DNA of 64,000 nucleotides from Antedon mediterranea. Lineage: Eukaryota; Echinodermata; Crinoidea; Comatulida; Antedonidae. Made by a program: the position numbers and the translations under genes. Shown here one piece after another: positions 11,501 through 24,000 of this stretch (the first letter of the stretch is position 1; each line of letters opens with the position of its first letter). The stretch is from the NCBI RefSeq assembly GCF_964355755.1, contig NC_092671.1, forward strand, positions 39,449,304-39,513,303, given 5' to 3'. The notes beneath the pieces are model-generated. The model made no database searches and was not told the origin of the DNA. It was given only the letters and a program-made list of their open reading frames with translations.

Positions 11501-14500
11501 TAATTAAAAAAAATAACCGATTCTATTTCTCCAGTATTTTAAAACACACACACTGTTTATGCTTCATTAAAATGTTCGAAAGTATTGAAGTCTATGCCCA
11601 CCTTAAAGTCCTTTAAATAGTGTAAATTTATGATTTTTACGAATAAATACATCTTTTTTAGGAATAGGCCTACCTGTAAAAAAGTTATTTCTGTTAAAAA
11701 AGCCTTTTATTCGATCCGATAGTCATTAACAAAAAATATACCATGTTTCGACGATTTAACAGTCTAAAGAAATTCAAATCCGTGCCTTCTATAAAAAACC
11801 ATATTGATTCATTTAAATTTGTTAACCTTTTTATATATTTTTTTAAATGTTTTGATAAATTATCGTATTATGTTCACATGTTCGGCACATGATATAGTAC
11901 ATCAGTATACGAATTAGATGTAGTGAGGAGCTGTGACGTAAGATGTTGTTATGTGTTTAAGGCGTTTAATATCGTGCATGCAAATACCTATTGTGACGGA
12001 TGTAAGGTTATGAACGAAGAGCAGTTGTAACGAGGGTGATTAAAGATGGTTCAACTCTTATTTGTAGTTTCTTTAAAATGTTTTGGTTGATTTTGAATTC
12101 ACCAACATGGCAATATTGGTGGAAATTATAAAGCGATGATAAACTTAATACGTTAAATTAAGAGATTTTCACCGGAAATGAATAAAACTTGAAGACGTTT
12201 TAATGACGTCATCTCGTACCTGTTTCGCCGTCAGCGTTTTCTTAGTAGATGAAATTAATTCAACTCCAATTTATGTTGCACTACCATGATAGATAAATTA
12301 CCATTATTTAACATTGTAAACATTCTGTATCATGTTATTTATCCATAATATTTATAAGCGTATTATTTTAATAGTGATGTTTGAGCTGGTTTTCGTGTCT
12401 TGTCAACCAGTTGGGTCCAAATTTGTCCGTTCCTTATGTTCATTCGGTCGACAGTCATAGTATAGTCATGTTATCTTTATTTTGTCCATTAAAAAAAAAA
12501 CTGAAATTTTAAAAACTGGCATATCATCAGTACCGTATTATAAAAAAAAAATAAAAAAAAAAATATTTAATATAGGGTTTGGCATCGCTATAGAAACTCA
12601 ATATACGTAAGTTGGCGAATCCACTAACGTGAAATAGTTGAAAAAAGTGCTGAATTTTTTTCAGCAATAAAGCGATCCCCACTTCTTTTTTTCTCTCATG
12701 GTTCATGCCTATGTTTTTTTCCTTTTTTTGCATATTGTATGTAAATCAAAATGTAAACCAACCAATCAAAGTTCATTTGTACCTAGTTGTTTAAATTACA
12801 ATCCTATCGTATGTATTTCTATTAAAAATCAAAAAAATCATTCATTTGTTTGTGTTTTTTTTCCAGAGTTGAACAGATCCGGAAAAATAAAACGTGTGTC
12901 GCTATATTTCCTCAAGCCAATCGCCGTAATATTTCTCCTATATACGTTCATCTGTTCGCTAAGCATTATGGGAGATGCCTTCAAACTCCTAGGTGGGAAA
13001 ACTGCCGGGAAAGCCCTGAGCGAGAATGAACTTCTTAACAACCCCATTTGTGGGCTTATGATCGGAATATTGGTGACTGTATTGGTTCAAAGTTCAAGTA
13101 CATCAACGTCAGTTGTCGTTACCATGGTAGCTGCTGGACGTAAGTAATTATGTTGCTTTAGTATTTAAAAAAAAAGTATACATGTTTTACTAATGATGTT
13201 ATCAACCATAAATCTATTAATTTCATTACCATAATAAACCAGTGGCTAATACGGTTTATCGCAAATAGCTTGAATTCACGAGGAACTTCACAATGCATGA
13301 TGGGAAGGGTTTGGGAGCAAACGTTACGACGACGCGTACGTACAAACAACAAATCATGTACGTACGCGTCGTGACGTTTGCTCCCCAGCCCTTCCCATCA
13401 TGCGTCAGGCACGCTATTTGCGATAAACCTTATGGAACAACAGGTGTTATAACGAATGAATAAAACTAGAGTGTTCACATGTTGATATCGTGTTGTGACG
13501 TATTGCAAGTTTGATGCTTATGATTAATATGAAATTGTTTCATAACGTCGCATGCAAATAACACATCCCTCCTCCATTTCAAACCATTAATCAAAGATGA
13601 TGATCAGCCTCCAGTAAGTTGACATAAGTGTTCACAAACCCACGCAATTGTATCGTGTAAACCAAATTGCTTTTCTAATTTTTGTTCTGCATTCGTGTAT
13701 ACGCCAGACTTAATATATTGACGTCTGCAATGGCCTAATTACGATTTGATTGTCCTGTGAATAAACATATAATACACAGTGTGCTATTCTGTTTGCATTT
13801 GTAATTAGGGAGAGAACGTAGATGATTAATTTTAATAAACATTTCTGATCTAAAAATAAACACTACTGTAATATTAATAACAATCGAAGGAAATGGAGAA
13901 TTGATATGAGGTGTAATCAATAGTTATAATCAATGCTTTGGTCTAATCAATGTATAGGTCTAATCAATGGTTATAATCAATGTGTAGGTCTAACCAATGA
14001 TTGGTCTAATCAATGGGTTGGTCTAAACTCTAATCAATGGTTTGGTGTAATCAATGCTTGGTCTAATCAACGGGTTGGTCTAATCAACGGGTTGGTCTAA
14101 TCAATGGGTCGGTCTAATCAAGGTGTAGATCTAATCAATGTGTAGGTCTAATCATTGGATTGGTCTAATCATTGGATTGGTCTAATCAACGTATGTTCTT
14201 CTTTCAGTGTTGAGTGTCCAACCTGCGATCTACATCGTGATGGGAGCTAACATCGGTACGTCAGTCACCAACACTATCGTATCGATGGCTCAGTCGAAAC
14301 AACGTGATGAGTTCCGACGTGCGTTTGGTGGTGCTACCGTCCACGACATGTTCAACTGGTTAGCTGTTATAATATTCCTACCGTTAGAGGCAATAACTCA
14401 CTTTCTATTCCATATTTCGAGCTGGATCGTCGATAGTTTTAATGTACAAGTCAATGAAAATGCGGAGGTGGAGTTGTTAAAGGTGCTGACGAAACCAATT

Positions 14501-16562
14501 ACTAAAAAGATTATTCAGGTGAGACAGGAACCACTTAGGCCTAATGCAGGTTGTGTTTATTACCACTGTTATTGTTAATACCGTATTTATTCGAATAAAC
14601 GCCCGGCTTTGAATAAACGCCCGGCTTTGAATAAACGCCCGGCTTTGAATAAACGCCCGGCTTTGAATAAACGCCCCCTGAAATAAACGCTCCGCTACTT
14701 GCATTATATACACACTTTTCTATTTATAGTATAATTCATTGATTGACATAATCTACAATTTACCAAGCTTTTTGATTGATTGTTACTGTCACTTCTCGAT
14801 ATTAATTGTGTTATATTTTTTCATGTCTAGGGGGTGTATTTATTTGATTATACATATGTTACCATATAAATAGAAGTGTGTTCCCCTTACTGGAGGTTTA
14901 AAGTAAAATTTATTTTTACACCCAGGTAAACAAAAATATAATTACTGACTTAGCGAAGGGCAACGAAGATGCTGTATCGGAGAGCATGATCAAATCGATA
15001 TGCGACAAGAAAGAGGTAATAGTCCCTAGCGTTATGACGTCACTTGAAAACGTTACGGTTGCTGAAAATGGTACAATCTGGGACACGGCCGTCAGGAATG
15101 TTACTAGCATGGTTAATGTTACCTTAGTGGATGGGGCAAAGTGTAAGTGATGTTTTGAAAAGTTTCTGAATGTTTCTGAAAACGCCTGTCCCCTAATTTG
15201 AACCCAATCCTCCGTAGCTAGCAATCACAAGACGGCATACAGTATTTGCGTTATGATATAAGGTTATCGCAAATAGATTTCGCGAGGAACGTCATTGTAC
15301 AATGCATGATGAGAATGGTTTGGGAGTAACGTCACGATGCGTACGTACAAACAACAAATCACGTACGTACGCATCGTGACGTTTGCTCCCAAACCCTTCC
15401 CACCATGCGCGCACGCTATTTGCGATAAACCCAGAAAGTTGTAATAAGGATAATGGATAAACCTTATTGTGACAAATTCAAATAGACTACGAACTAATTT
15501 TCTACAATAATGACCAATATATATCCTTTCTTTCCCAACTTAATACGATGTATCGTCTGTTTATGAATGTAAAACTAAGTTATATTTCTTCTTTTTTTTG
15601 TAGGTCATCATTTGTTCTCTGACACGAGTCTTTCCGATTCGACAGTCGGCGCCATTTTGCTACTATTTTCTTTATTTCTTCTATGCACATGTTTGATCCT
15701 CTTGGTCAAGATTCTTCAGTCAATGATGATGGGTAAAATGGCCGAACTCGTCCGCAAAAACATCAACGCCGACTTTCCGAAGCCTTTCGCCTTCCTTACT
15801 GGTTACGTGGCTATCATCGTCGGGGCTGGGATGACCTTCTTAGTGCAAAGCAGTTCCGTATTTACTTCAACTATAACGCCACTTGTGGGTATGGGGTTGA
15901 TATCACTCGATAGAATGTACCCTCTAACACTCGGTGCCAATATTGGTACAACCGCTACTGGTATATTAGCCGCGTTGGCCAGTGGTAGTGATAAATTCCA
16001 GAGTGCATTACAAATTGCTCTTTGTCATCTACTATTCAATATATGTGGTATTCTAGTCTGGTACCCCGTCCCTATTATGAGGAGAACCCCGATTAAGTTA
16101 GCCAAGCATCTCGGTAACACAACTGCAAAATATCGTTGGTTCGCCATATTCTACCTGTTGATGATGTTTTTCATGCTACCTGGGGCCGTTTTCGGATTAA
16201 CCCTTGCCGGCCCTATGTACCTTGCTGGGTTTGGTATATCGTTTCTTGTAATAATAACACTAATAATCGTTATTAATATACTACAAAGCAAATGTCCAAC
16301 TGTTCTTCCAAAACTGCTACAAAATTGGAACTTCCTACCGGTATGGATGCGATCGTTACAACCGATTGATAATCTTATTACTAAGTCGTTATCGGTTTTC
16401 AAACGGTGTTGTCCATGTAGGCCGGCTATAAACGAACAACGCCCATATGCACCCGTAGAACGAGTCGATACTGCTACTCTTACAAATGAACAACGTCCAT
16501 ATACACCCGTAGAACAAGTCGATACTGCTGCTGTTACTTCATTGAATGGTACAATGGTTTAG
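8544..16562 (+). CDS. SLC34: SLC34-type Na+/phosphate cotransporter, copy 2 (6 exons)
   Basis: Tandem paralogue of the gene at 1994. Exons: 8544-8606, 9945-10035, 12867-13139, 14208-14518, 14926-15142, 15604-16562; product 637 aa. Exons 3 and 4 have exactly the same lengths as in copy 1 (273 and 311 nt), and all intron phases are the same. The first exon encodes only 21 residues, against 77 in copy 1. QSSS motifs lie at about 126-129 and 400-403, GGATVHD at about 183-189. The extracellular loop has four sequons (NVT, NGT, NVT, NVT) and two cysteines. A DPWELLEY segment before the first membrane span matches the N-terminal DPW motif of vertebrate NaPi-II. The tail has a CCPC cluster, a duplicated 18-residue unit and a terminal -GTMV (class I PDZ ligand). 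Introns 2-5 are loaded with repeats. Confidence 0.93.
9236..9880. repeat. Diverged direct duplication in intron 1 of SLC34 copy 2
   Basis: Two copies, about 9236-9422 and 9700-9880, share 'cccacataag/tccacataag', 'gatgcaaaaaaggataatct', 'ggaaataaa' and 'aatgttaaaggatgag' in the same order, about 460 bp apart. They are noncoding and AT-rich; mechanism unknown. Confidence 0.75.
10191..10370. repeat. Perfect 79-bp-arm palindrome with 22-base loop
   Basis: Bases 10191-10269 are the exact reverse complement of 10292-10370 (79 of 79 by my reading), separated by 22 bases. The 14-mer AATCATAGTGAGAT occurs at 10137-10150 and again at 10370-10383, flanking the structure. It lies in intron 2 of SLC34 copy 2, so the transcript would carry a 79-bp RNA duplex. 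It could be a foldback element or a template-switch inversion. Confidence 0.92.
10674..10806. mobile_element. MITE-A copy, right end damaged
   Basis: Begins AAAGCTCTGTCTACACTATC, the shared terminus of the most abundant short element in this window. It contains the core words 'ccaaatatggtag', 'tgacatcatcat' and 'tccatatatgggcacatca' and ends in 'gtcacataaagctt' without the full second terminus. Confidence 0.8.
11016..11560. repeat. Tandem duplication, unit about 279 bp
   Basis: Two head-to-tail copies start with 'acagaaatcgtgttg' at about 11016 and 11295. They share 'gaactagcggacaggtca', 'gtttgaaccgtagcattttc', 'cctggattcttagaaaagaa' and 'acctggaaagtcatgaacgg', with modest divergence. In the second copy 'agcggacaggtc' is itself doubled. 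Noncoding, in intron 2 of SLC34 copy 2. Confidence 0.88.
13253..13430. mobile_element. Foldback element MITE-B, copy 1
   Basis: Almost wholly palindromic. It starts GGTTTATCGCAAATAG and ends with the complement CTATTTGCGATAAACC. The inner arms contain 'tgatgggaagggtttgggag' and 'acgtacgtacaaacaacaa'. About 178 bp, no coding sequence, in intron 3 of SLC34 copy 2. Related copies are at 15261 and 20071. Confidence 0.88.
13905..14190. repeat. Minisatellite of 'ggtctaatcaatgg' units
   Basis: Irregular tandem array with period about 14-22 bp built on 'ggtctaatcaatg(g/t)', about 15 units. It ends about 15 bp before the polypyrimidine tract of the exon 4 acceptor of SLC34 copy 2. Confidence 0.85.
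14590..14696. repeat. 18-bp tandem repeat 'gaataaacgcccggcttt'
   Basis: About five units, the last diverged, in intron 4 of SLC34 copy 2. Each unit supplies an AATAAA word. It starts 70 bp after a splice donor, so strong recognition would risk premature polyadenylation. Confidence 0.9.
15261..15431. mobile_element. Foldback element MITE-B, copy 2
   Basis: Same family as 13253-13430: starts AGGTTATCGCAAATAG and ends CTATTTGCGATAAACCC. The central arms are built on 'gcgtacgtacaaacaacaaa' and 'acgtacgtacgcatcgtgac'. Intron 5 of SLC34 copy 2. Confidence 0.88.
16431..16538 (+). repeat. In-frame 54-bp coding duplication in SLC34 copy 2 tail
   Basis: Two adjacent 54-bp units encode NEQRPYAPVERVDTATLT and NEQRPYTPVEQVDTAAVT. 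They lie between the CCPC cluster and the PDZ-type end in the cytosolic tail. Copy 1 has no such repeat, so the event followed the gene duplication. Confidence 0.93.
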
Positions 16563-18094
16563 CCGCCTTACCGGTATGTCCTAATGTGCTATATCTTTTT
16601 AGTTTGATGTTTGTGACACACATATTGAGACATTACTATGTGTTAGCCTCAAATATTTTATTCTTAACTCAGGTTACTTATTTATGTTTTAATTTAAAAT
16701 TAATGATCTGAAGGGATTTTTAATTAGCGAATTCTGAATAGACCTACTATATTTTATTGCATTTTGTTTATATCGTAATGATTTATACATGCTGTTATCT
16801 GAACTATAGAAAGATGTTTAAGATAAGATTGTGAGCCAGTTGTTGACTTGTACCGTACTATAACTTCTCTTTCTTCGTACCCATAGATTTTGTTTTATCG
16901 CGATAGAAATGCATCACCATTTTTATCCGTTTAACGCATAGCATGCGTATTTCAAAAGTACGGTACGTAGTGTGTAAGAACCGTCCGTGCGCATTAATAT
17001 TAGTATAGTTTATTACACAGGAACTATTTTGCTGCCAATCTTGACAGTACTACGTGTGCCTATTATGTCCAGTATTTTACCTTTGATAAAGTAGTCGAAG
17101 AAGGGATTGGGGTGGGAAAAGTAGGGGGTGGGGGGGGGGGGAGTGGTTGTTTGACGCTCATAGAGGAAATGTAATAATGTAGTAATTATTAATTCCTCGT
17201 GGTTTTAATATAATATTATTAGTTCAGCTGTTGTTTAAGTTACTATAGTTAAAAATATAGCTTTTTTTGGTTTAAAAAAAATATTATAGCTAGTATAATA
17301 CATGGATGATAATATAAAAAAAATACATATAATATAAAAAAGTTGTTATTCAGATTGTGACTGAAAGCATGTTTTAATTCTAAAAAAAGTGTTCTTAACT
17401 GAAAGTGATTGATTCAGTGTTTATATATCTCGTATCGAGGTGTTGCTGTATATGATAATTTATACAATAAAAAGACCAAAAGATGAGATATTATGTGTGT
17501 TTTTAATTTTGTTTACGTTCCCGACTTGTAAGGATAATTGATTCATCGGTGATGATGAAAGATACTGAATGAAGAAATTATTCATGGTGATGATATTGAT
17601 TATGACTAGGCCTATTCCATATATTTAACCACTTGTTCTTGTGACGTTTCTCTTTAAACGCATATCTCATTATCTCCTATTTATGGGAGAAAATACTGTA
17701 GCTTGTACTTCAGTTAAAGGTATTGTACACCAAAAACACAAAAAATGAAGATTAATAAAATCAGACTTTGAATAGGCAATTTTTAGTTTTAACAAAGTTT
17801 AAAAAAAAACAGAAAAAAGTAACGTTTCAGTTATCCAAAACCCCATTGATTGGCTGACAGCCAATTTGACTATGTTTTTCCTTTACAGTTTTTTCAGGTA
17901 AAAGTTTTGGTCCAATTTTTGGTCAAAGTGAATAACTATTATGTGACATTGAAATGGCATCCTATTAAAAAAAAATAAAAAAATTAAACAATTTTTTTTT
18001 CTGTGGGGGGAGGGGGACAATACATCTTTAATGTTCCAAAAACGGTACGAAACATGCGCAGAGATATCCGCAAAAAGGATATCGGCATCATGCA
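16563..18094. other. Region between SLC34 copy 2 and PPCS
   Basis: Contains the 3' UTR of SLC34 copy 2, a poly-G tract near 17120-17145 and a G-run near 18005. About 17880-18030 shares short words (TTTTTTCAGGTAAA, GTGACATT) with about 29440-29600. No gene seen. Confidence 0.5.
17466..17471 (+). terminator. Candidate polyadenylation signal, SLC34 copy 2
   Basis: AATAAA in 'atacaataaaaagacc', about 900 bp after the stop codon, followed by a T- and GT-rich stretch (about 17492-17515). It fits the downstream element of an animal poly(A) site. Confidence 0.5.
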
Positions 18095-21000
18095 ATGCAA
18101 CCGGACGAAACCAACAACAAAAACAAAATCAGCAGAGCAGCAGCAGAGACGAACGTCGATGGAATGAATTTAGAATCGTTTTTTAAAGACAATGGCTATT
18201 GTCCAAATAAATATTCCAAAGATATAAGTGAAATCCAAACATTTGCTTCTACGCATTATGCACAAAAGAATAAGATTGTTTTAGTTACTGTAAGTTAGTT
18301 TTACCGATTCTAAGCTAGGCCTAGGCTAGTATTAGGGGCCACATAATACAAGCAGTACACATGGTGAACGGGTGGCGAGGGGTAACGGCCTGGTTGCTGA
18401 TAGTGTTGTTACCAAGAGAGACCTGATGGGCCTAGCCAAAAAAATTTGTTGTGTCTAATGTCACGTCCGGCTATATTAAACTGAATAGCAATTCTGTTTA
18501 TTTAAAACTCCTGGTCAATGTCAAAATATAATTATATTAATGGTTTGCTAATTATATTGTTATTGCAAAGAAAATGTTTACACTCTTCGTCTCTATCTAG
18601 TCTACAAAAATGTAATGATGATTGACAATCTCAAAATAAGGTATAATTTATTTAATTTATTCTCTCTAGGGCCCATACCTAACTAAGCAATAACTCAAGT
18701 TCTTTGTTTATTATGTCAAAATATTTTAAATTTCTCAACAGTCTGGAGGAACAGCAATTCCATTGGAAAGTCAAGCTGTTCGGTATATTGAGAACTTTAG
18801 TAGTGGGCACCGTGGCGCTGCATCTGCCGAGTATCCTTGTATTAGTAGTACACAGATACTTTAATTCAATTCATTTTCCACATACTACAACTACTACAAC
18901 CAAGGAAATGGAGGATACATAAGATCTGTGCAGAGCATAGATCTGTAATAAGCTACTGTAATAAATGGTTCCAGAACGATTCGGCCCTTAGACGATTCGG
19001 CCCATTACTGTAATAAACAATCTTAGAAAATAAGGCAATAATAAACATAAAAGCAGTGAATAAATAAGTAAATAAATAAATAAGTAAATAAATAAATAAG
19101 GCAGTATACCATAATACAATTTCCATATATATTGTATGATATACTTGCTGTACTCAGCAAGTTTGGTGGAGTCATCACAGTTTAAATTTCTTCCAACCAA
19201 CATTCTTACATCGTATTCCAAAAGTCATCTTTAAAATAAGACACCGCAGATTGGGTGCTGCCGGCCAATTTAATCGTCACACAGAAAACGCAGCAAGCAG
19301 ATTTCTGCTCGGGAACCCAAACATGGATTATCAGGTGCACAAAACAAAACATACGTCAAGGTCCTTCTTGAGGATAACAGCTTAGGAAATATATCTGAAC
19401 TTGCTTGTGTCATGGAGGACCGCAAAACTTCTAGCTATGCTGATGTCTGATTGATGAAGATGGTCGACTGCGGTCGATATATGATGACATCCTATCCAAC
19501 CACAATTGTCAGAAATTTTGTTTTAAATTACAGGTTATTCTAAGGAGGTTAACAACTTCATATTTAAAGATTATTCCTCTCAACAACATATTTAAAGCTC
19601 TGTCCACACTATCAAACTAGTTTGAAGAAAAAAAGTTTGATGTGCCCAAATACGGTAGTGATATGACATCATCATGCCCATATGGGCACATTACATTTTT
19701 TTTTTCATTCATAAAGTTTAATAGTGTGGACAGAGCTTTAGATACATTCTATCAGAAGGCTATGGGGTTATATTTTTTAAGTTAAATAGTTTTAAAGTTA
19801 ACAACTTTATACCATCAGATTTTATATTATCAAAAGATTATTCCTCAACAAAATTTATCAGATATTTTTTATCAGAAGGCTATGGCGTCATATTCTTATA
19901 CCGACAGGGATCTCTGAGACCCTATAGTAGACACTTTAAAGTAGGAAATGTTTTGGATCTGTTAACAATTAGTAAAGAATGCAGAAATGGCTCTACTGTA
20001 CAAGGTAAGACAAATGTTGATATAGGCAACAAAGTAAAATAGTACCAATATTATCTGTCTCACAAAAATAAGGTTTATCGCAAATAGCGTGCATGACGCA
20101 TGGTGGGAAGGATTTGGAAGCAAATGTCATGACGTGTTCGTACATGATTTGTTGTTTGTACGTACTCGCCGTGACGTTTTCTCCGAAACCCTTCTTATCA
20201 TGCATTGCGCAATGACGTTCCTCGCGAAATTAACCTATTTGCAATAAACATTATGGTTGCTATCATTTCATAAGTGGGCACTCCTGACAAATGATTTGAA
20301 AATATTGATTTTATGTTTCAGTTGATTCGACTAAGATGCCTGATCTGGCCACCATTGTTCAGGCCTACCACACATCAAAGGACGCAGGGAGGCTGCTAGA
20401 AGTTAGCTATCATAGTCTTGTTGATTACATTGCCTTGTTGAAAGCATCTAGCGAAGCAGTGCATGTACTGGGTTCATCCGCTATGTTCTACCTTGCAGCT
20501 GCGGTGTCAGATTTCTACATTCCACTAACTCATATGGTAAGAAAATGAAATATGGTTTAACATATTTTATTTTTAGTTTGTGAATATTAATAAATGTATG
20601 GAATAAATGTGAGAGTGTTTGTAAACGTGAAAATGTCATAGCAGTTTTTGATATTAAAAAGATACAGTGGGTGCCTAGTGTACAGCAGTGTATGGTTCAA
20701 TAGAACAGTACAGTGGCTGATCCAGGATTTTGAAATAGGGATGGGAGGTGCATTAAAATGGTGAAATGAAGGGCTGAGCTTAATTGGATGTCCTATCTTT
20801 TGCATTACAATTTGAGGGAAAATTTGCGAAAATCCCCTGAGACAATGCTGCATATAGTAATATACTGTAGGTAGGATTGCTAATTTCAACTACCTGTATG
20901 CAGTCACGTTCAAATTATTTGGGGATTTTTTTATCTAATTTTTCAAAGTTTTTTTGAATAATAAATAATTAGATTATGAAATAAAAAATAAATGCAAATT

Positions 21001-24000
21001 AAAATGTAGTAAGTTGCTATCCTGTTACTTTTGAAAAAAATCCCAAAATGATTAAATTTAATTCGTTTTGTGGTTTAGATGCTAAGCTTGACCTCAATTA
21101 TAAGATCCTGCAATGCACAGACTAAGGCGGCATCCTCTCAATATGTTCTTGTTTTAAGTTATTAACACGATTCAATGACCAAATCCTGAGCCGTCTACAT
21201 CCCCTCAATAATATTCTTGTTAAGGACGTTATCTCGTGAGTTTATATACATCATACTGTTCTTAGAAAAAGATAAACATTTGGCTGTGAGTCTTATGAGT
21301 AAACAGATTTAGACTAATTCTTTTTTTTTTAATTTGATTTTCATAATTATGTGTTTAAATGTATCCTGTTTATTTCTTGTATGTACTTGTATTTGTCAAA
21401 CTGACAATTTTTACCATGAAATTGCGATTTCTTTTTTCCAATAAATCGCAATTTGATAGAAAAGAGACATTTTAATGCCAATTCCTTCCAGACTTACATT
21501 GATTTCTTCACAATTTTATGCACTGAATAAGGACCCTGAAATTTTAAAAAAATGTGACAAAAAAATGTGCCCATGTATGGACATGATGATGTCATATCAC
21601 TACCATATTTAAGCTTATCAATACCATATTTGGGCATATCACACATTTTTGTAAAACTAGCTTTGATAATAATATTTTGATTGATGGTCTACCCATGGAG
21701 TAACTCCATGGTCTACCCTATATAAGGGTATGTTCAGACTCACGGAGTTACGGTGGAGTTATCTACGCAAGGCGTACGGTAATCCGTGGCGTTAAAAGCC
21801 AAGGTGTTCAGACAACGATCAACATTCCAATGCCTTGCGTTTAAAACACTCTGATCAGGTCAAAGCAGATAGAACTATATGTATACATTCATGACAATGC
21901 ATGAAAGTTTACATCCTTTACATTGTTTTTTTTATTTTTATTTATATAATGTTTACTTTCAAATATACTGATTTGTTCTTACTACTTGTAGAATTGCATT
22001 TTAATTCAAAATAATTTAAAACGTAATTATTACATGGACAATTATCTGATTAATTGATTTAATTTATGAAAATATCATATTACTGACGCCAACTTTACTG
22101 TTCTTTAAAATCTGAACCTGAAAATACATTTGACATAGCTATTTCGCTGTCGTATCATGCTAATCGTGGTCATGTATTTTCATTGGTTAAGGTTAAAATC
22201 ACTGATGCATCACTGGATTAGCGTTATGAAATCTACCCTCTCCCGCTAGAGTTATTAACACCACTGGCGCGGATTAACAGCTTCCTAACGCTAATCCGTG
22301 GCATGGTTCAGACACAAAAATATGTACGCCGCTTACATAACTCCACCGTAACTCTGTGAGTCTGAACATACCCTTAGTTAGAATACTGGACATGCAAGTG
22401 ACCCTATTAATTTATAATTAATGGTCAGCTAATGATAAGTATAAGCTTAACACAATTTAAGGCCATGGTCATTCTATAGTAGGTTTTTAGAGGACATGAC
22501 CCAATTAATTGAGGATTAGGTGTCCTCTGCCCCAACCCCAGCTTATACTCATTACTCAGTAGAGTAGTAATGATCAACAGTCTGTTGTCAGAGGAAATTC
22601 AATTTTCTCCGCTCTTCTCGTAGGTTTACCTCTTAAGATCACCATAAGGCTTATTTCCTGATCTGTCAATATTGTCCTATTGTTGTTTAAACTCAAGCAC
22701 CTTTCATTAGTAATACCAGTCATTCACACTACCTTATGATAACCAGATGTATCATTAAAAACACATCTTTTATTTATTAATATTAGTTACTTAGCTTATA
22801 CAATTTATAAAATTCCCAGATTTATATACTTTAGTTGTATAAAACCTTGTTTAAAGCCTTGTCTACACTATCAAACTTTATGTGACAAAAAAATGTGATT
22901 TGCCCATATAATAATAATAATAATAATAATTTATTTGGAAAACGCTTTTTGAACAGCGGCACACATAATAATGGTGCATCCTTAAAACAATTAAACATAC
23001 AATATAAAAATATATGAGTATAAAAATAAAGATAGACTAGATTAAAACAGATAATACTCAGATAAAACGGAAGTTCGATAAAACCAAATTAAAAATAAAC
23101 TGTAATACTAAAACCAATTAAATGCAACCCACATACATAAGCTTGGACACTAAATTAGCATATCAATTAGTATATGAACAAAGGAATATACAGTACTTAG
23201 AATCTATGTTAAGATATACACATTCTTGATACACAGTGTCTACCAGCAAAAATAATAAGGAACAATAGGAACCCAAATTAGGGACATCAATAAACAGGAA
23301 AGCATAGATTAAATTATTTCAGCTGTGGTGAATTATTTGATGACTGTAAACAGAATTGATATAAAAAAAAAAGAAAAAGAACATAGAACAAAGAAGTAAG
23401 ATAACTAAACCAACTTACATACAATAAAAAATATAAAAAATCATTCGATAATGTTAGACTTTATACGTTGTCTAAAGGCCCATGCTTTCTTAAGATATGA
23501 TTTGCAGAATTTATCAAGAATGTCATGGGCTTTGTTTACCATTAATCGACATTGTTGGAATGAGAACAGAACAATCACCACCAAGTATAATCATTAAGAT
23601 AACCTCTGAATTATTTAACTGGAGACGGTGAATTCCATAGATCTGAAAGACCAGAATCATTAAGGTTTTGTTCCAAGCATTCAAATTCTGAAATTCGCAC
23701 TTGTAGTACTTTACAATTTAACATAAAATGATATAAATCTTCAGGTTCATCCTTACATAACATACAATTACCAGTATTATTCATATCCCATTTACTTAAT
23801 CTACTTTCAAGTTGAAGAGTATTTGACCTTGCCTTAAATTTCAATTGAGCACCATGAAAATCAGTTTTAACAGTAAGATAATTTTCTAACTTAAATTTAA
23901 CATAAAGTGATAATGATAGTTTGGTACAGCTTTTATTAAACCAATCCAATTCATACATTTGACGATTAACACACTTAAAAGATTTAAACCATGCTGAATC

